The notes under the pieces: generated by a model
Databases searched by the model: none
Seen by the model: the letters and a program-made list of their open reading frames with translations, nothing else
Told to the model about the DNA's origin: nothing
Part shown: positions 28,590-36,713 of the stretch, one piece after another
Numbering within the stretch: position 1 is the first letter of the stretch
Layout of the letters: every line of letters begins with the position of its first letter
DNA from: Bacteroidota bacterium
GTDB taxonomy: Bacteria; Bacteroidota; Bacteroidia; Chitinophagales; Chitinophagaceae
Assembly (NCBI GenBank): GCA_020161435.1
Contig: JAIUNV010000001.1
Coordinates: forward strand, 806,001-870,000
Length of the DNA stretch: 64,000 nucleotides
Reading direction: 5' to 3'
Translations under genes and position numbers: made by a program

Positions 28590-29543
28590 TTATTCTTTCC
28601 AATGGATATAACTCAGCGCCAATGCAGGCAAGCCGAGCAGTACCATTGGCCATGCTTGCCACTGTGCAGTAAAAGCATACAACGCTGCTGCGAAAACCAA
28701 GAGCAGCAAAGGGTACAACACAAATAATATACTGAGTAGAATGCTGTCGTAGTGCACATTGTCTTTGCTTACTTTTTGCACAAATGCAGTAAGCGGTATG
28801 TATAATGGTGCATGCAACACAGCCCCGAGCATGGCCGGCAAAAACAACAACACCCGTTTCCAAAAAGCAGGTGGCTGATGCACAAAAGGAACTTCGCTGC
28901 ACAAATGCAGCAGTTGTTGTTCTGTTTGTTGATTGATTTGCGCCATGCAGGTAGCACTCTGCAGGTCGTTGGCTATTTCGCTGCCAAACACTTTCCCTAA
29001 CCGTATGTCGATGGTTTTTCCAATACGGTTGAAACTGGAATACTCCAGCCACACGGGCAGTACTTTTGCAGGAATGCCTTGCTGCCAGCAAGCTTGCAAA
29101 ATTCTGGGTGCACCTTTTTTTAGCGGTAGTTGCAGTGTAGTTTGGTTTTCACAAAATCCTTCTACAAAAATGAGGAGGATGCCATTGTTGCGCAGTACTT
29201 CTACACTCTTTACAAAGGTTTCTTCATTCAGGCTTAGCATGTGTTTGCCATCGCGGATGCGGTAAATGGGAATCATGTTGAGCAGGTGCAACATCTTTCT
29301 TACCCAAGCCTTTTTAAATACATCGCCACGGGTAATGAAGTGCACCGGATGCTTCATGTAGGCGCCGAGCAATATGGCATCTAAAAAGGAGTTGGGGTGA
29401 TTAACGGCCAACAGCAAGGGGCCGGGCGTTTGCAATTGCTCTGCATGTAAAATGCGAATGCGTCTGGCCGCAAAAGGCATTGCCAGTCTCACCATCACTT
29501 TTACAAATCCGTAGAGCATACGCCGAAAGGTAAGGCAAATCAT
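28590..29543 (-). CDS. PlsC-like lysophospholipid acyltransferase
   Basis: 317 aa. Acyltransferase block I reads NHPNSFLD: His49 and Asp55 are separated by five residues, one more than canonical HX4D. Block III is FVEGFCENQTTLQLPLKKGA. Hydrophobic segments at the C-terminus (about 215-315) suggest membrane attachment. It probably transfers an acyl chain to a lysophospholipid or related acceptor. It lies downstream of pckA on the same strand, after a strong terminator. Confidence 0.85.
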   Translation of the reverse strand: MICLTFRRMLYGFVKVMVRLAMPFAARRIRILHAEQLQTPGPLLLAVNHPNSFLDAILLGAYMKHPVHFITRGDVFKKAWVRKMLHLLNMIPIYRIRDGKHMLSLNEETFVKSVEVLRNNGILLIFVEGFCENQTTLQLPLKKGAPRILQACWQQGIPAKVLPVWLEYSSFNRIGKTIDIRLGKVFGSEIANDLQSATCMAQINQQTEQQLLHLCSEVPFVHQPPAFWKRVLLFLPAMLGAVLHAPLYIPLTAFVQKVSKDNVHYDSILLSILFVLYPLLLLVFAAALYAFTAQWQAWPMVLLGLPALALSYIHWKE

Positions 29544-29550
29544 TATTCGG

Positions 29551-29581
29551 GAAAAAACGAAGGCCCCGCAGAAGCGGGGCC
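29551..29581 (-). terminator. pckA terminator
   Basis: GGCCCCGC-AGAA-GCGGGGCC (29562-29581), a perfect 8-bp all-GC stem, followed on the minus strand by TTCGTTTTTT. It lies 33 bases past the pckA stop and just before the acyltransferase start. Confidence 0.88.
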
Positions 29582-29614
29582 CGAATAAAAGGAGACAAGC
29601 AATCGAAAAGTCGT

Positions 29615-31228
29615 TTAGTTCTGGTCGTTGTGCAACACTGGTGCAGCAGCCAAAATTTCTGCCGTTACACCGGATGCATATTTTTCAAAGTTTTGTACAA
29701 AGTCGTGGGCCAGTGCAGCAGCCCGCTTATCGTAGGCTACAGCATCAGGCCAGTTTTTACGTGGGTTCAGCACTTCGGAAGGTACGCCGGGGCAATGCAT
29801 GGGCACTTGCAGGCGGAAGTAGGGGAGCAACTCATATTTCAAATCATCGAGTTCACCATTCAGTGCTGCCGTAATCATGGCACGGGTGTAGCTCAATTTA
29901 ATGCGGCTACCGGTACCATACGCACCACCTATCCAGCCTGTATTGATGAGCCATACATTCACATCGTGTTGTTGCAATTTTTCGCCCAGCATTTGGGCAT
30001 ACTTGCCGGGGTGCAGCGGTAAAAACGGTGCGCCAAAGCAGGCACTGAAGGTGCTCTTTGGTTCGGTTACACCAGCTTCGGTACCGGCCACTCTGGCTGT
30101 GTAGCCACTGATGAAATGGTACATGGCCTGCTCACGGGTAAGGCGGCTAATGGGTGGCAACACACCGTTGGCATCACAAGTGAGGAAGAAAATATTGCGA
30201 GGGATACCCGCTACTGCCGGCGATTTGGCATTGCTGATAAAATGTAACGGATAACTGACACGGGTATTTTCTGTAATGTCTTTGGCCGCAAAATCTACTT
30301 CGTTGGTGCCGGGCACAAACACAATGTTTTCCAGCAAGGCACCGGGCTTGATGGCGGCAAAAATTTCAGGCTCTTTTTCGGCAGTCAGGTCAATGCACTT
30401 GGCATAGCAACCACCTTCAAAATTGAAGACGCCATCTTTTGTCCAGCCGTGTTCATCATCGCCAATCAACTGGCGGTTGGGGTCGGCACTCAGCGTTGTT
30501 TTTCCGGTACCGCTCAGGCCAAAAAAGACGGCAGTGTCGCCCAGCCGGCCTACGTTGGCCGAGCAGTGCATGCTCAGCACTTGTTGCTGCTGGGGCAATA
30601 TGTAATTCAGGATGGTGAAAATGCCTTTTTTCATTTCGCCGGTATAGCCGGTGCCACCAATCAAAATCATTTTATGGGTAAATGAAATGATGGCAAAATG
30701 CGGACTTCTGGTACCATCCAGCTTAGGCTCGGCTTCAAAGCCGGGGGCTTGCATGATGATCCAATCGGGCTCAAATGTTTTGAGCTCCTCCTGCGTAGGC
30801 CGCATAAACATATTGTAGGCAAACAGGTTGCTCCAAGCATGTTCGTTAATCACCCGAATGTTGAGCCGAAAACGGTCGTCGGCACATACGTATCCATCTC
30901 GTACCCAAAGCGCTGGTTGCTCACTCATGTAGCCGGCCATTTTTTGGCGCAGCTGCAAAAAGTACTGCTCATCAATGGGCATGTTGAAATTGTTCCAGTG
31001 AACGGTGTTGGCCGTGAGGGCGTCCTTCACAATGAACTTATCCTGCGGACTGCGACCGGTAAATTTTCCGGTACGGATGCACAACGCTCCGGTAGCGCTA
31101 ATCTCACCCTGACCCTGGAGCAAGGTTTGCTCGGTAAGTGTTTCGGGGCTAAGCTGGTAGTGAATCTGACCTGTGCGGATGCCAAGGTGTTTCAGGGAAA
31201 TAATGTTTCGGGCAATGGTTTGTTCCAT
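29615..31228 (-). CDS. pckA: phosphoenolpyruvate carboxykinase (ATP)
   Basis: PckA converts oxaloacetate and ATP to PEP, CO2 and ADP in gluconeogenesis. 537 aa from MEQTIARNIISLKHLGI, the usual length; the 16-codon upstream extension lacks similarity. Motifs: FTGRSPQDKFIV (about 65), GLSGTGKTTLSAD (P-loop, about 255), GDDEHGW and EGGCYAKCIDL. A consensus -7 box lies 27 bases before this ATG. Confidence 0.97.
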   Translation of the reverse strand: MEQTIARNIISLKHLGIRTGQIHYQLSPETLTEQTLLQGQGEISATGALCIRTGKFTGRSPQDKFIVKDALTANTVHWNNFNMPIDEQYFLQLRQKMAGYMSEQPALWVRDGYVCADDRFRLNIRVINEHAWSNLFAYNMFMRPTQEELKTFEPDWIIMQAPGFEAEPKLDGTRSPHFAIISFTHKMILIGGTGYTGEMKKGIFTILNYILPQQQQVLSMHCSANVGRLGDTAVFFGLSGTGKTTLSADPNRQLIGDDEHGWTKDGVFNFEGGCYAKCIDLTAEKEPEIFAAIKPGALLENIVFVPGTNEVDFAAKDITENTRVSYPLHFISNAKSPAVAGIPRNIFFLTCDANGVLPPISRLTREQAMYHFISGYTARVAGTEAGVTEPKSTFSACFGAPFLPLHPGKYAQMLGEKLQQHDVNVWLINTGWIGGAYGTGSRIKLSYTRAMITAALNGELDDLKYELLPYFRLQVPMHCPGVPSEVLNPRKNWPDAVAYDKRAAALAHDFVQNFEKYASGVTAEILAAAPVLHNDQN

Positions 31229-31254
31229 AGCAAAAGCAAGCAATCGTTGAGGGG

Positions 31255-31262
31255 CAAATGTA
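31255..31262 (-). promoter_or_regulatory. -7 box for pckA
   Basis: TACATTTG on the minus strand matches TAnnTTTG, 27 bases upstream of the chosen pckA ATG. A small ATCCAT-TG-ATGGAT palindrome lies further upstream near 31331-31345. Confidence 0.5.
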
Positions 31263-31459
31263 GAAGGGCTGTACAATCGCTTTGAATTATTAGCCCCTCA
31301 AAATTGAATAACCGTATAACGATTCTGAATATCCATTGATGGATTTCCAAAATTTCTTAGAAATGGATTAGACGCCTCCGAAATTTATTATGCAAACGTT
31401 TGCGTACGTAGAAAGTTTTTGGGGTGTACTTCTTACACACTCGCTTATGCGGGTGTAAG

Positions 31460-31690
31460 TTATCTGTTGAGCAACATTTGTAAAAAGGAGGAAGTGATGA
31501 GGACAATAGCGAGTAAAATGCTGCCAAACATGGTGAGCATTTTGCCAATGCGGATGCGGCTTTCTTGTTGTATCTGATGTGCTTTGTACCACACGATAAG
31601 ACCCGATAGCAGCATCAGCATTGCCGGCAGCAACATCAGTTGCAGCAAAGCCAGCAAGGCATGTAATTTATCCACTTCATGTGCGTCCAT
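31460..31690 (-). CDS. small two-helix membrane protein
   Basis: 76 aa from MDAHEVDKLHALLALLQ. Two transmembrane helices (about 10-33 and 48-70) joined by a basic loop (KAHQIQQESRIRIGK). Its ATG overlaps the stop of the SUI1-family gene as TGATG, so it is probably translated by re-initiation. No known domain recognised; function unknown. Confidence 0.65.
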   Translation of the reverse strand: MDAHEVDKLHALLALLQLMLLPAMLMLLSGLIVWYKAHQIQQESRIRIGKMLTMFGSILLAIVLITSSFLQMLLNR

Positions 31691-32049
31691 CAGCCACCGG
31701 CTTTTTTGGTTTGGGTGTAGCCATTTTTCAGCAACCATTGCAGCACTTTGTCGCGGTGGTCGCCCTGTACCAGTATTTCACCCTCTTTTACACTGCCGCC
31801 GGTACCGCAGGCTTGCTTAAGTTGCTTGCCCAGTTGTTCCAGGTCGGCATCGGGGCCTTCAAAACCGGCAACAATGGTCACAGCTTTGCCACCGCGATGC
31901 TTGGTTTCAAACCAAATGCGCAGGCGTTGTTGTGCTGCAGGCAGCAATGCTGTTGGTATTTCATCCTCCACGGGTTTAAAATTGGGGTCGGTGCTGTATA
32001 CAAGGCCGCCCAAATCGGAGAGGCTGTTGAGTTTCTTTTTTTGTGCCAT
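31690..32049 (-). CDS. SUI1/eIF1-family translation factor (YciH-like)
   Basis: 119 aa. The C-terminal half (about 45-115) is the SUI1/eIF1 fold, with KHRGGKAVTIVAGFEG, LGKQLKQACGTGGSVK and EILVQGDHRDKVLQWL. The N-terminus matches bacterial YciH proteins (LGGLVYSTD). YciH influences initiation fidelity; its main role in bacteria is not settled. Upstream member of a coupled pair. Confidence 0.93.
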   Translation of the reverse strand: MAQKKKLNSLSDLGGLVYSTDPNFKPVEDEIPTALLPAAQQRLRIWFETKHRGGKAVTIVAGFEGPDADLEQLGKQLKQACGTGGSVKEGEILVQGDHRDKVLQWLLKNGYTQTKKAGG

Positions 32050-32184
32050 GGAAAAAGAGGATAATTACCACAGAGGTAAATGAGTACAAACAAGAGGTAC
32101 ACAGTGTTTGACTGGTGAAAGAATATTACGGCCTTCCGCTTTTAGCTTTTTTTGCCAATTGTATTTCCTATCAACCACCAACCA

Positions 32185-33057
32185 TCAACCATTCCTTATC
32201 TGCGCTTTCAAACTCAGGTCTAAACTTTTGGCCTGGTGAATGAGTGCTCCTGTGCTCACATAATCTACACCCGTTGCAGCATAAGCTTCTATGTTGTCAA
32301 GTGTAATGCCGCCGCTGGCTTCTGTTTCAAAATCATCGCCCAGTATATGCAGCGCAGTTACAATATCTGCCGGTTGAAAATTATCGACCATTACCCGAAA
32401 CACTTTGCCACGGCCCACTTTGGCCACCAATGCTACATCTTCCAGCGTACGGGTTTCTACTTCTATTTTCATGCCTGGCTTGTGTTCGTTTACATAAGTC
32501 CATGCACGTTCAATGGCTGCTTCAATGCCGCCTGCATAGTCAATGTGGTTGTCTTTCAGCATGATCATATCGTACAAGCCAAAGCGGTGGTTAACGGCGC
32601 CGCCAATGCGTACCGCTTCTTTTTCGAGCAGGCGAAAATTGGGCGTGGTTTTGCGGGTATCGAGAATGCGGGTTTTATAACCCTGCAGTTTTTTTACATA
32701 CTGCTCAGTTAGCGTAGCAATGCCACTCATGCGTTGCATGCAGTTGAGCACCAGTCTTTCGCAGCTGAGGATGGTATGAATGGAGGCTTCCACCGCAAAT
32801 GCCGTTTCACCATTTTGCATGTGTTGGCCATCTTGTTTGTGCTGGTGAAAAAGTACATCGGGTTCTACCAGTCGGAATATTTTTTCGGCAACCTGTACAC
32901 CCGCCAATACGCCCTGCTGTTTAATGCGCAGCACTGCTCTTCCTTTTTGCGAAGCGGGAATACAAGACAGGGTGCTGTGGTCGCCATCGCCTATGTCTTC
33001 TGCCAATGCTTCCTGTACCAGGTGGGCCAGTTTCTGATCAAATTCTATACTCGTCAT
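32185..33057 (-). CDS. nadC: nicotinate-nucleotide diphosphorylase (carboxylating)
   Basis: NadC makes nicotinate mononucleotide from quinolinate and PRPP in NAD synthesis. 290 aa from MTSIEFDQ; an ATG three codons upstream (33066) is possible but would sit nearly on the transcription start predicted from the -7 box. Motifs: ALAEDIGDGDHSTLSC, RMSGIATLT, ILDTRKTTPNFRLLEK and EASGGITLDNIEAYA. No nadA or nadB nearby. Confidence 0.95.
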   Translation of the reverse strand: MTSIEFDQKLAHLVQEALAEDIGDGDHSTLSCIPASQKGRAVLRIKQQGVLAGVQVAEKIFRLVEPDVLFHQHKQDGQHMQNGETAFAVEASIHTILSCERLVLNCMQRMSGIATLTEQYVKKLQGYKTRILDTRKTTPNFRLLEKEAVRIGGAVNHRFGLYDMIMLKDNHIDYAGGIEAAIERAWTYVNEHKPGMKIEVETRTLEDVALVAKVGRGKVFRVMVDNFQPADIVTALHILGDDFETEASGGITLDNIEAYAATGVDYVSTGALIHQAKSLDLSLKAQIRNG

Positions 33058-33076
33058 AGCCAACATTTGTAGGGGC

Positions 33077-33084
33077 CAAAGGTA
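33077..33084 (-). promoter_or_regulatory. -7 box for nadC
   Basis: TACCTTTG on the minus strand matches TAnnTTTG; it lies 19 bases before the preferred nadC ATG (33057). Confidence 0.5.
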
Positions 33085-33181
33085 GTTGTATGCACCAAAG
33101 CAAAACAGGCAATACTTGCGTATTACCTGTTTGCTCTGATGGATGGATGCCGTAATGAAACGACTCCCGGCCGCGTCTAAA

Positions 33182-33796
33182 TTACTTGGTATTGGCTACC
33201 AATTGCAATTCGATGATGAAATCATCGTAGATCGCTTTGTCGCCAATGCTTTCGAAGAAGCTCTTAGAACCATAACGGATGTCGAACTTGGTGCGGTCAA
33301 CAGTGATGGTAGCAGTAGCCTTCAGGGTTTTGCCATCCATGATGATGGCAGCAGGAAACTCGATGGGCTTGGTGATGCCTTTGATGGTGAGGTTACCTTT
33401 TACAGTGTAGCTACCGGCCTGGCTGGCAGGTGTTACAGAAGTAATTACGAAAGTGGCAGTCTTGTGCTTGTCTACGCTGAAGAAGTCGTCGCTTTTCAGG
33501 TGGCCGAGCAGTTTGCCATTCATGTTAGCATCTTTGATGTCAACCACAGCCATAGTGGTCATGTCGATGGTGAAAGAACCTGCTACCAGTTTGTCGTTGG
33601 CTACGGTGATTTCGCCACCGCTCAGCTTCACGGTACCGTCGTGCTTACCGGTTACTTTTTCTGCCTTCCACACCAGGTTGGTCTGGGCAGTGTTTACGGC
33701 ATATTTACCGTTGGTGGCTTTACCGCCGCCGGCAAAGGCTACAGAACTGATGGCCAACATAGCGAAGGCTGCGAAGGTTGCTTTGATTTGTTTCAT
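33182..33796 (-). CDS. YceI family periplasmic protein
   Basis: 204 aa from MKQIKATFAAFAMLAISSVAFA, a clear signal peptide. The mature part is a lipocalin-like YceI domain with SGGEITVANDKLVAGSF, LLGHLKSDDFFSVDKH and GNLTIKGITKPIEFPA. YceI proteins bind long hydrophobic molecules such as isoprenoids; the ligand here is unknown. Two nearby palindromes upstream suggest regulation by a dimeric repressor. Confidence 0.93.
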   Translation of the reverse strand: MKQIKATFAAFAMLAISSVAFAGGGKATNGKYAVNTAQTNLVWKAEKVTGKHDGTVKLSGGEITVANDKLVAGSFTIDMTTMAVVDIKDANMNGKLLGHLKSDDFFSVDKHKTATFVITSVTPASQAGSYTVKGNLTIKGITKPIEFPAAIIMDGKTLKATATITVDRTKFDIRYGSKSFFESIGDKAIYDDFIIELQLVANTK

Positions 33797-33836
33797 TTTT
33801 TTAGTGTTGAATGGTTTGAATGATTGGTTGTTTGGA

Positions 33837-33891
33837 AATACATGTATGTACATGTATTGAGTGCAAAACTGTGATGTTTGTACATACAAAC
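33837..33891. promoter_or_regulatory. paired palindromes upstream of yceI-like gene
   Basis: Site 1: AATACATG-TATGTA-CATGTATT (33837-33858). Site 2: GTTTGTA-CA-TACAAAC (33876-33891). Both are built from TGTA/TACA half-sites and centred about 36 bases apart, 41 bases or more upstream of the yceI ATG. Likely operator pair; regulator unknown. Confidence 0.5.
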
Positions 33892-33929
33892 CAAATTTCT
33901 CTTTGTGAAAATTTCTATAACAGTTTTGG

Positions 33930-34270
33930 GGAGGAGGGTTTTCGCTTTCGGTCTTTGGTCTTCAGCGTTTGAGGTTTTGTCGCACAGAGGACACAGAGAG
34001 CTCAGAGGATTATAATTCCATCAGTGAAAATCCTTTGCTCTCCTGTGTAAATCCGCGTCCCAGTATTTCGCACAGTGCTTTTGGACTTCGGCCTTCAGCG
34101 TTTGAGTTGTTCGCACAGAGGCCACGGAGAGCAAGGAGGAGTTGAAGAATCTGATAAAATCTGTGTAAATCTGTTATTCATCCCTCCAAATCCGCGTCCC
34201 ATCATTTCTCAAAACAAAAATTCGTGTCATTCGTGCCGATTCGAAAAATCCGTGCTACTCATTCGGTTGT
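33930..34270. repeat. repeat-filled intergenic region (dispersed repeat A, copy 2)
   Basis: This 580-base gap between yceI and gpmI contains no credible gene. It holds two imperfect direct copies of a unit with CTTCAGCGTTTGAG, CGCACAGAGG and ACAGAGAGC words (about 33953-34020 and 34083-34142), each followed by AAATCCGCGTCCCA (about 34046 and 34187), then ATCTGTGTAAATCTGT and the inverted AATTCGTGTCATTCG / AATCCGTGCTACTCATTC words that match 23.1 kb. A shorter similar stretch occurs at about 32066-32165. Confidence 0.6.
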
Positions 34271-34376
34271 TCAAAATCATGTTTTTACCCCAACCAATTG
34301 AGGTAAATTCGCACGGCTTAAGCAGCGCCAAACGCTGGCATAGCATTTATTACAACCAAACAGCAATCGATATCTC

Positions 34377-35900
34377 ATGAACAAAACCATGCTCGTTATT
34401 ATGGACGGATGGGGCCTGGGCCAGGTGCCCGCCAGCGACGCCATCCGTGCCGCCAATACCCCTTTTGTAGACAGTTTATACAGCCAATACCCCAACACGA
34501 CGCTCATTACCTGCGGTGAAGCCGTGGGCCTGCCCGACGGGCAAATGGGCAACAGCGAAGTGGGCCACCTCAATTTGGGTGCAGGTCGCATTGTGTATCA
34601 GGAATTGCAACGCATTAACGTGGCCATTCGCAGTGGCGAGTTTCAGCAAAATGCAGTGTTGCTCAACAGCATCCGCTATGCCAAAGAAAACAACAAGCCG
34701 CTCCACCTCGTAGGCCTGGTGAGTGATGGCGGTGTGCACAGCCACATCAACCATGTAAAAGCCATTGTAAGCCTGTGCCAGGCAGAAGGTTTGTCGAATG
34801 TATTCATCCATGCCTTTACCGATGGCCGCGATTGTGACCCGAAAAGTGGCCTGGGTTTCATCAAAGATTTGCAGCAGCACCTCGATGCTACCGTAGGTAA
34901 AATTGCTACGGTTGATGGCCGCTATTACGCCATGGACCGCGACAAACGCTGGGAGCGGGTGAAGCTGGCCTACGATGCCATGGTAAAAGGCGAAGGTCCA
35001 ACAGCTACCAGTGCTATTGCTGCCGTAGAAGCAGCGTATGCAGCTGATGTAACCGATGAATTTATTAAGCCAACGGTGATGGTGGATGCCGACGGAAAAC
35101 CCGTGGCGACCATTCAGGAAGGCGATGCCGTGCTGGTGTTCAACTTCCGTACCGACCGCTGCCGCGAAATCACCGAAGTGCTGACACAGCAAGATTTCCC
35201 CGACTTTGGTATGCACAAGCTGCAACTGCATTACACCACCATGACTGAGTACAACAAAAACTGGACAGGTGTAAACGTGGTGTTTGAAACCGATAACCTC
35301 AATAACACGTTGGGTGAAGTAATTGCCGCCAATGGTTTGAAGCAAATTCGCATGGCGGAAACCGAAAAATATCCGCATGTAACCTTCTTCTTCAGCGGTG
35401 GCCGCGAAGCTACTTTTAAAGGTGAAAAGCGGTTGATTGTACAAAGCCCCAAAGTGGCCACTTACGATTTACAGCCCGAAATGAGTGCCAATGAAGTGAC
35501 CGCTTTGCTGCTGCCCGAAATTGAAACTGAAGAGTCGGCATTTATCTGCCTCAACTTTGCGAATGCTGATATGGTGGGCCATACCGGTGTATGGGAAGCC
35601 GCTATCAAGGCCGCCGAAACAGTAGACAATTGCGTTCGTCAGGTGGTAACTACGGGTCTGGCGCATGGCTATACCATTTTCCTTACGGCCGACCATGGCA
35701 ACAGCGATTACCTGGTGAATGAAGATGGCAGCCCCAACACGGCGCATACCCTCAATCCGGTGCCGCTGTTTGTGATCAGCAATACCTGGAAGGGCGCCGT
35801 GAAGCCCGGCAAACTGGGCGATATTGCTCCAAGCATTTTAACAGTAATGGGCCTGCCCATTCCGAAAGAAATGACGGGTGAGGTGTTGGTGAGTGCTTAA
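34377..35900 (+). CDS. gpmI: 2,3-bisphosphoglycerate-independent phosphoglycerate mutase
   Basis: GpmI interconverts 3- and 2-phosphoglycerate using two Mn ions. 507 aa, normal. Motifs: LVIMDGWGLG (metal Asp), GQMGNSEVGHLNLGAGR (phospho-Ser near 62), HAFTDGRDCDP, RTDRCREITE, ANADMVGHTG and LTADHGNSDYL. A near-consensus -7 box TAAATTCG lies at 34304-34311. Followed by a strong terminator. Confidence 0.97.
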   Translation: MNKTMLVIMDGWGLGQVPASDAIRAANTPFVDSLYSQYPNTTLITCGEAVGLPDGQMGNSEVGHLNLGAGRIVYQELQRINVAIRSGEFQQNAVLLNSIRYAKENNKPLHLVGLVSDGGVHSHINHVKAIVSLCQAEGLSNVFIHAFTDGRDCDPKSGLGFIKDLQQHLDATVGKIATVDGRYYAMDRDKRWERVKLAYDAMVKGEGPTATSAIAAVEAAYAADVTDEFIKPTVMVDADGKPVATIQEGDAVLVFNFRTDRCREITEVLTQQDFPDFGMHKLQLHYTTMTEYNKNWTGVNVVFETDNLNNTLGEVIAANGLKQIRMAETEKYPHVTFFFSGGREATFKGEKRLIVQSPKVATYDLQPEMSANEVTALLLPEIETEESAFICLNFANADMVGHTGVWEAAIKAAETVDNCVRQVVTTGLAHGYTIFLTADHGNSDYLVNEDGSPNTAHTLNPVPLFVISNTWKGAVKPGKLGDIAPSILTVMGLPIPKEMTGEVLVSA

Positions 35901-35917
35901 TGTATATGTTTAGATAC

Positions 35918-35952
35918 AAAAGCCGCCTCGACTAAGTCGATGCGGCTTTTTT
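35918..35952 (+). terminator. gpmI terminator
   Basis: AAAAGCCGC...GCGGCTTTT with an inner TCGACT/AGTCGA stem and trailing T-run; 18 bases after the gpmI stop. Confidence 0.88.
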
Positions 35953-35966
35953 GTTGTATTGAAAGT

Positions 35967-36048
35967 TCAATAGTAGCAATGACGTTGAAGTGTGCGACGC
36001 AACGAAGTATAATAGTAGTACTTCAGTTGGGCTCATAAAAAAAGTACT
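35967..36048. repeat. dispersed repeat B, copy 2
   Basis: TCAATAGTAGCAATG (35967), TGCGACGCAACGA (35993) and CATAAAAAAAGTACT (36034) in one noncoding stretch. The first two recur at 37770 and 37798; the third recurs at 2989. Confidence 0.55.
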
Positions 36049-36067
36049 TCAAAGAGAAGCGACTTTG

Positions 36068-36550
36068 TTACGCCACCGTTTCCACTTTTTCAATCGTCAT
36101 CAATTCATCAAACGATACGTGTACGAGGCGGAGCAATTTGTCTTCGAGCAGTTGGGCCATGGTGTCCATGTATACAATCACATCTTCCCGCTGGTTGCGG
36201 CTGAGCCAGCGAAAGCCGCCGGGCAGGGCTTGCAACACTTCTTTGTCTTCGAGGTATTCAATGTTGTGAATATCGCTGGGGGTGAGGCCAATTTGCTGCA
36301 GCTTGCTGATGAGCAATCCCACAGGCGCATCGGTTACGCCGCAATATTCTTCGGCCAGTTCTGTCCACTCGCCGTCGCCGCTGCGGGCAAAGTGCATGAT
36401 TTCTTTTTCATCGAGGCGGGTGATGGTTTGCAACAGGTTGCCACAGTTACAACTGCCATGGTTGCCCCATGCATATTTGGTATCGGGCTGGCGCAGCCGG
36501 CGGGCGGTTTCACGAAGGGCGTCTATCAATGCCAGGTTGGGATGAGCCAT
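36068..36550 (-). CDS. conserved hypothetical protein
   Basis: 160 aa from MAHPNLALIDALRETARRL. Soluble, cytoplasmic by appearance. NHGSCNCGNLLQTI contains a Cys-x-Cys next to a His and could bind metal; ALPGGFRWLSRNQREDVIVYM follows in the C-terminal half. I believe similar proteins occur in Bacteroidota but cannot name a family or role. Divergent from the next gene. Confidence 0.7.
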   Translation of the reverse strand: MAHPNLALIDALRETARRLRQPDTKYAWGNHGSCNCGNLLQTITRLDEKEIMHFARSGDGEWTELAEEYCGVTDAPVGLLISKLQQIGLTPSDIHNIEYLEDKEVLQALPGGFRWLSRNQREDVIVYMDTMAQLLEDKLLRLVHVSFDELMTIEKVETVA

Positions 36551-36713
36551 ACAAACAGATTTTGAGGATATACAATTTGCGGAGAGAATTGGTTTGAAAA
36601 TTGAGATGAAGATCGAGGCATTCACTGCTTTGTGGAAGAATCGTACTGGAATCAGTATTGATTTTGATACAAGCCTTGCAAAATAGAAAGCCAGAAAAAG
36701 CGTTTATTGCTGC

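Noticed and set aside
28492..29091. 199-aa minus-strand frame overlapping the PlsC-like gene
   Set aside because: Out of frame with the clear acyltransferase and shows no family motifs or sensible composition.
34075..34380. 101-aa frame before gpmI
   Set aside because: Runs through repeat family A and overlaps the gpmI start; repeat sequence explains it.
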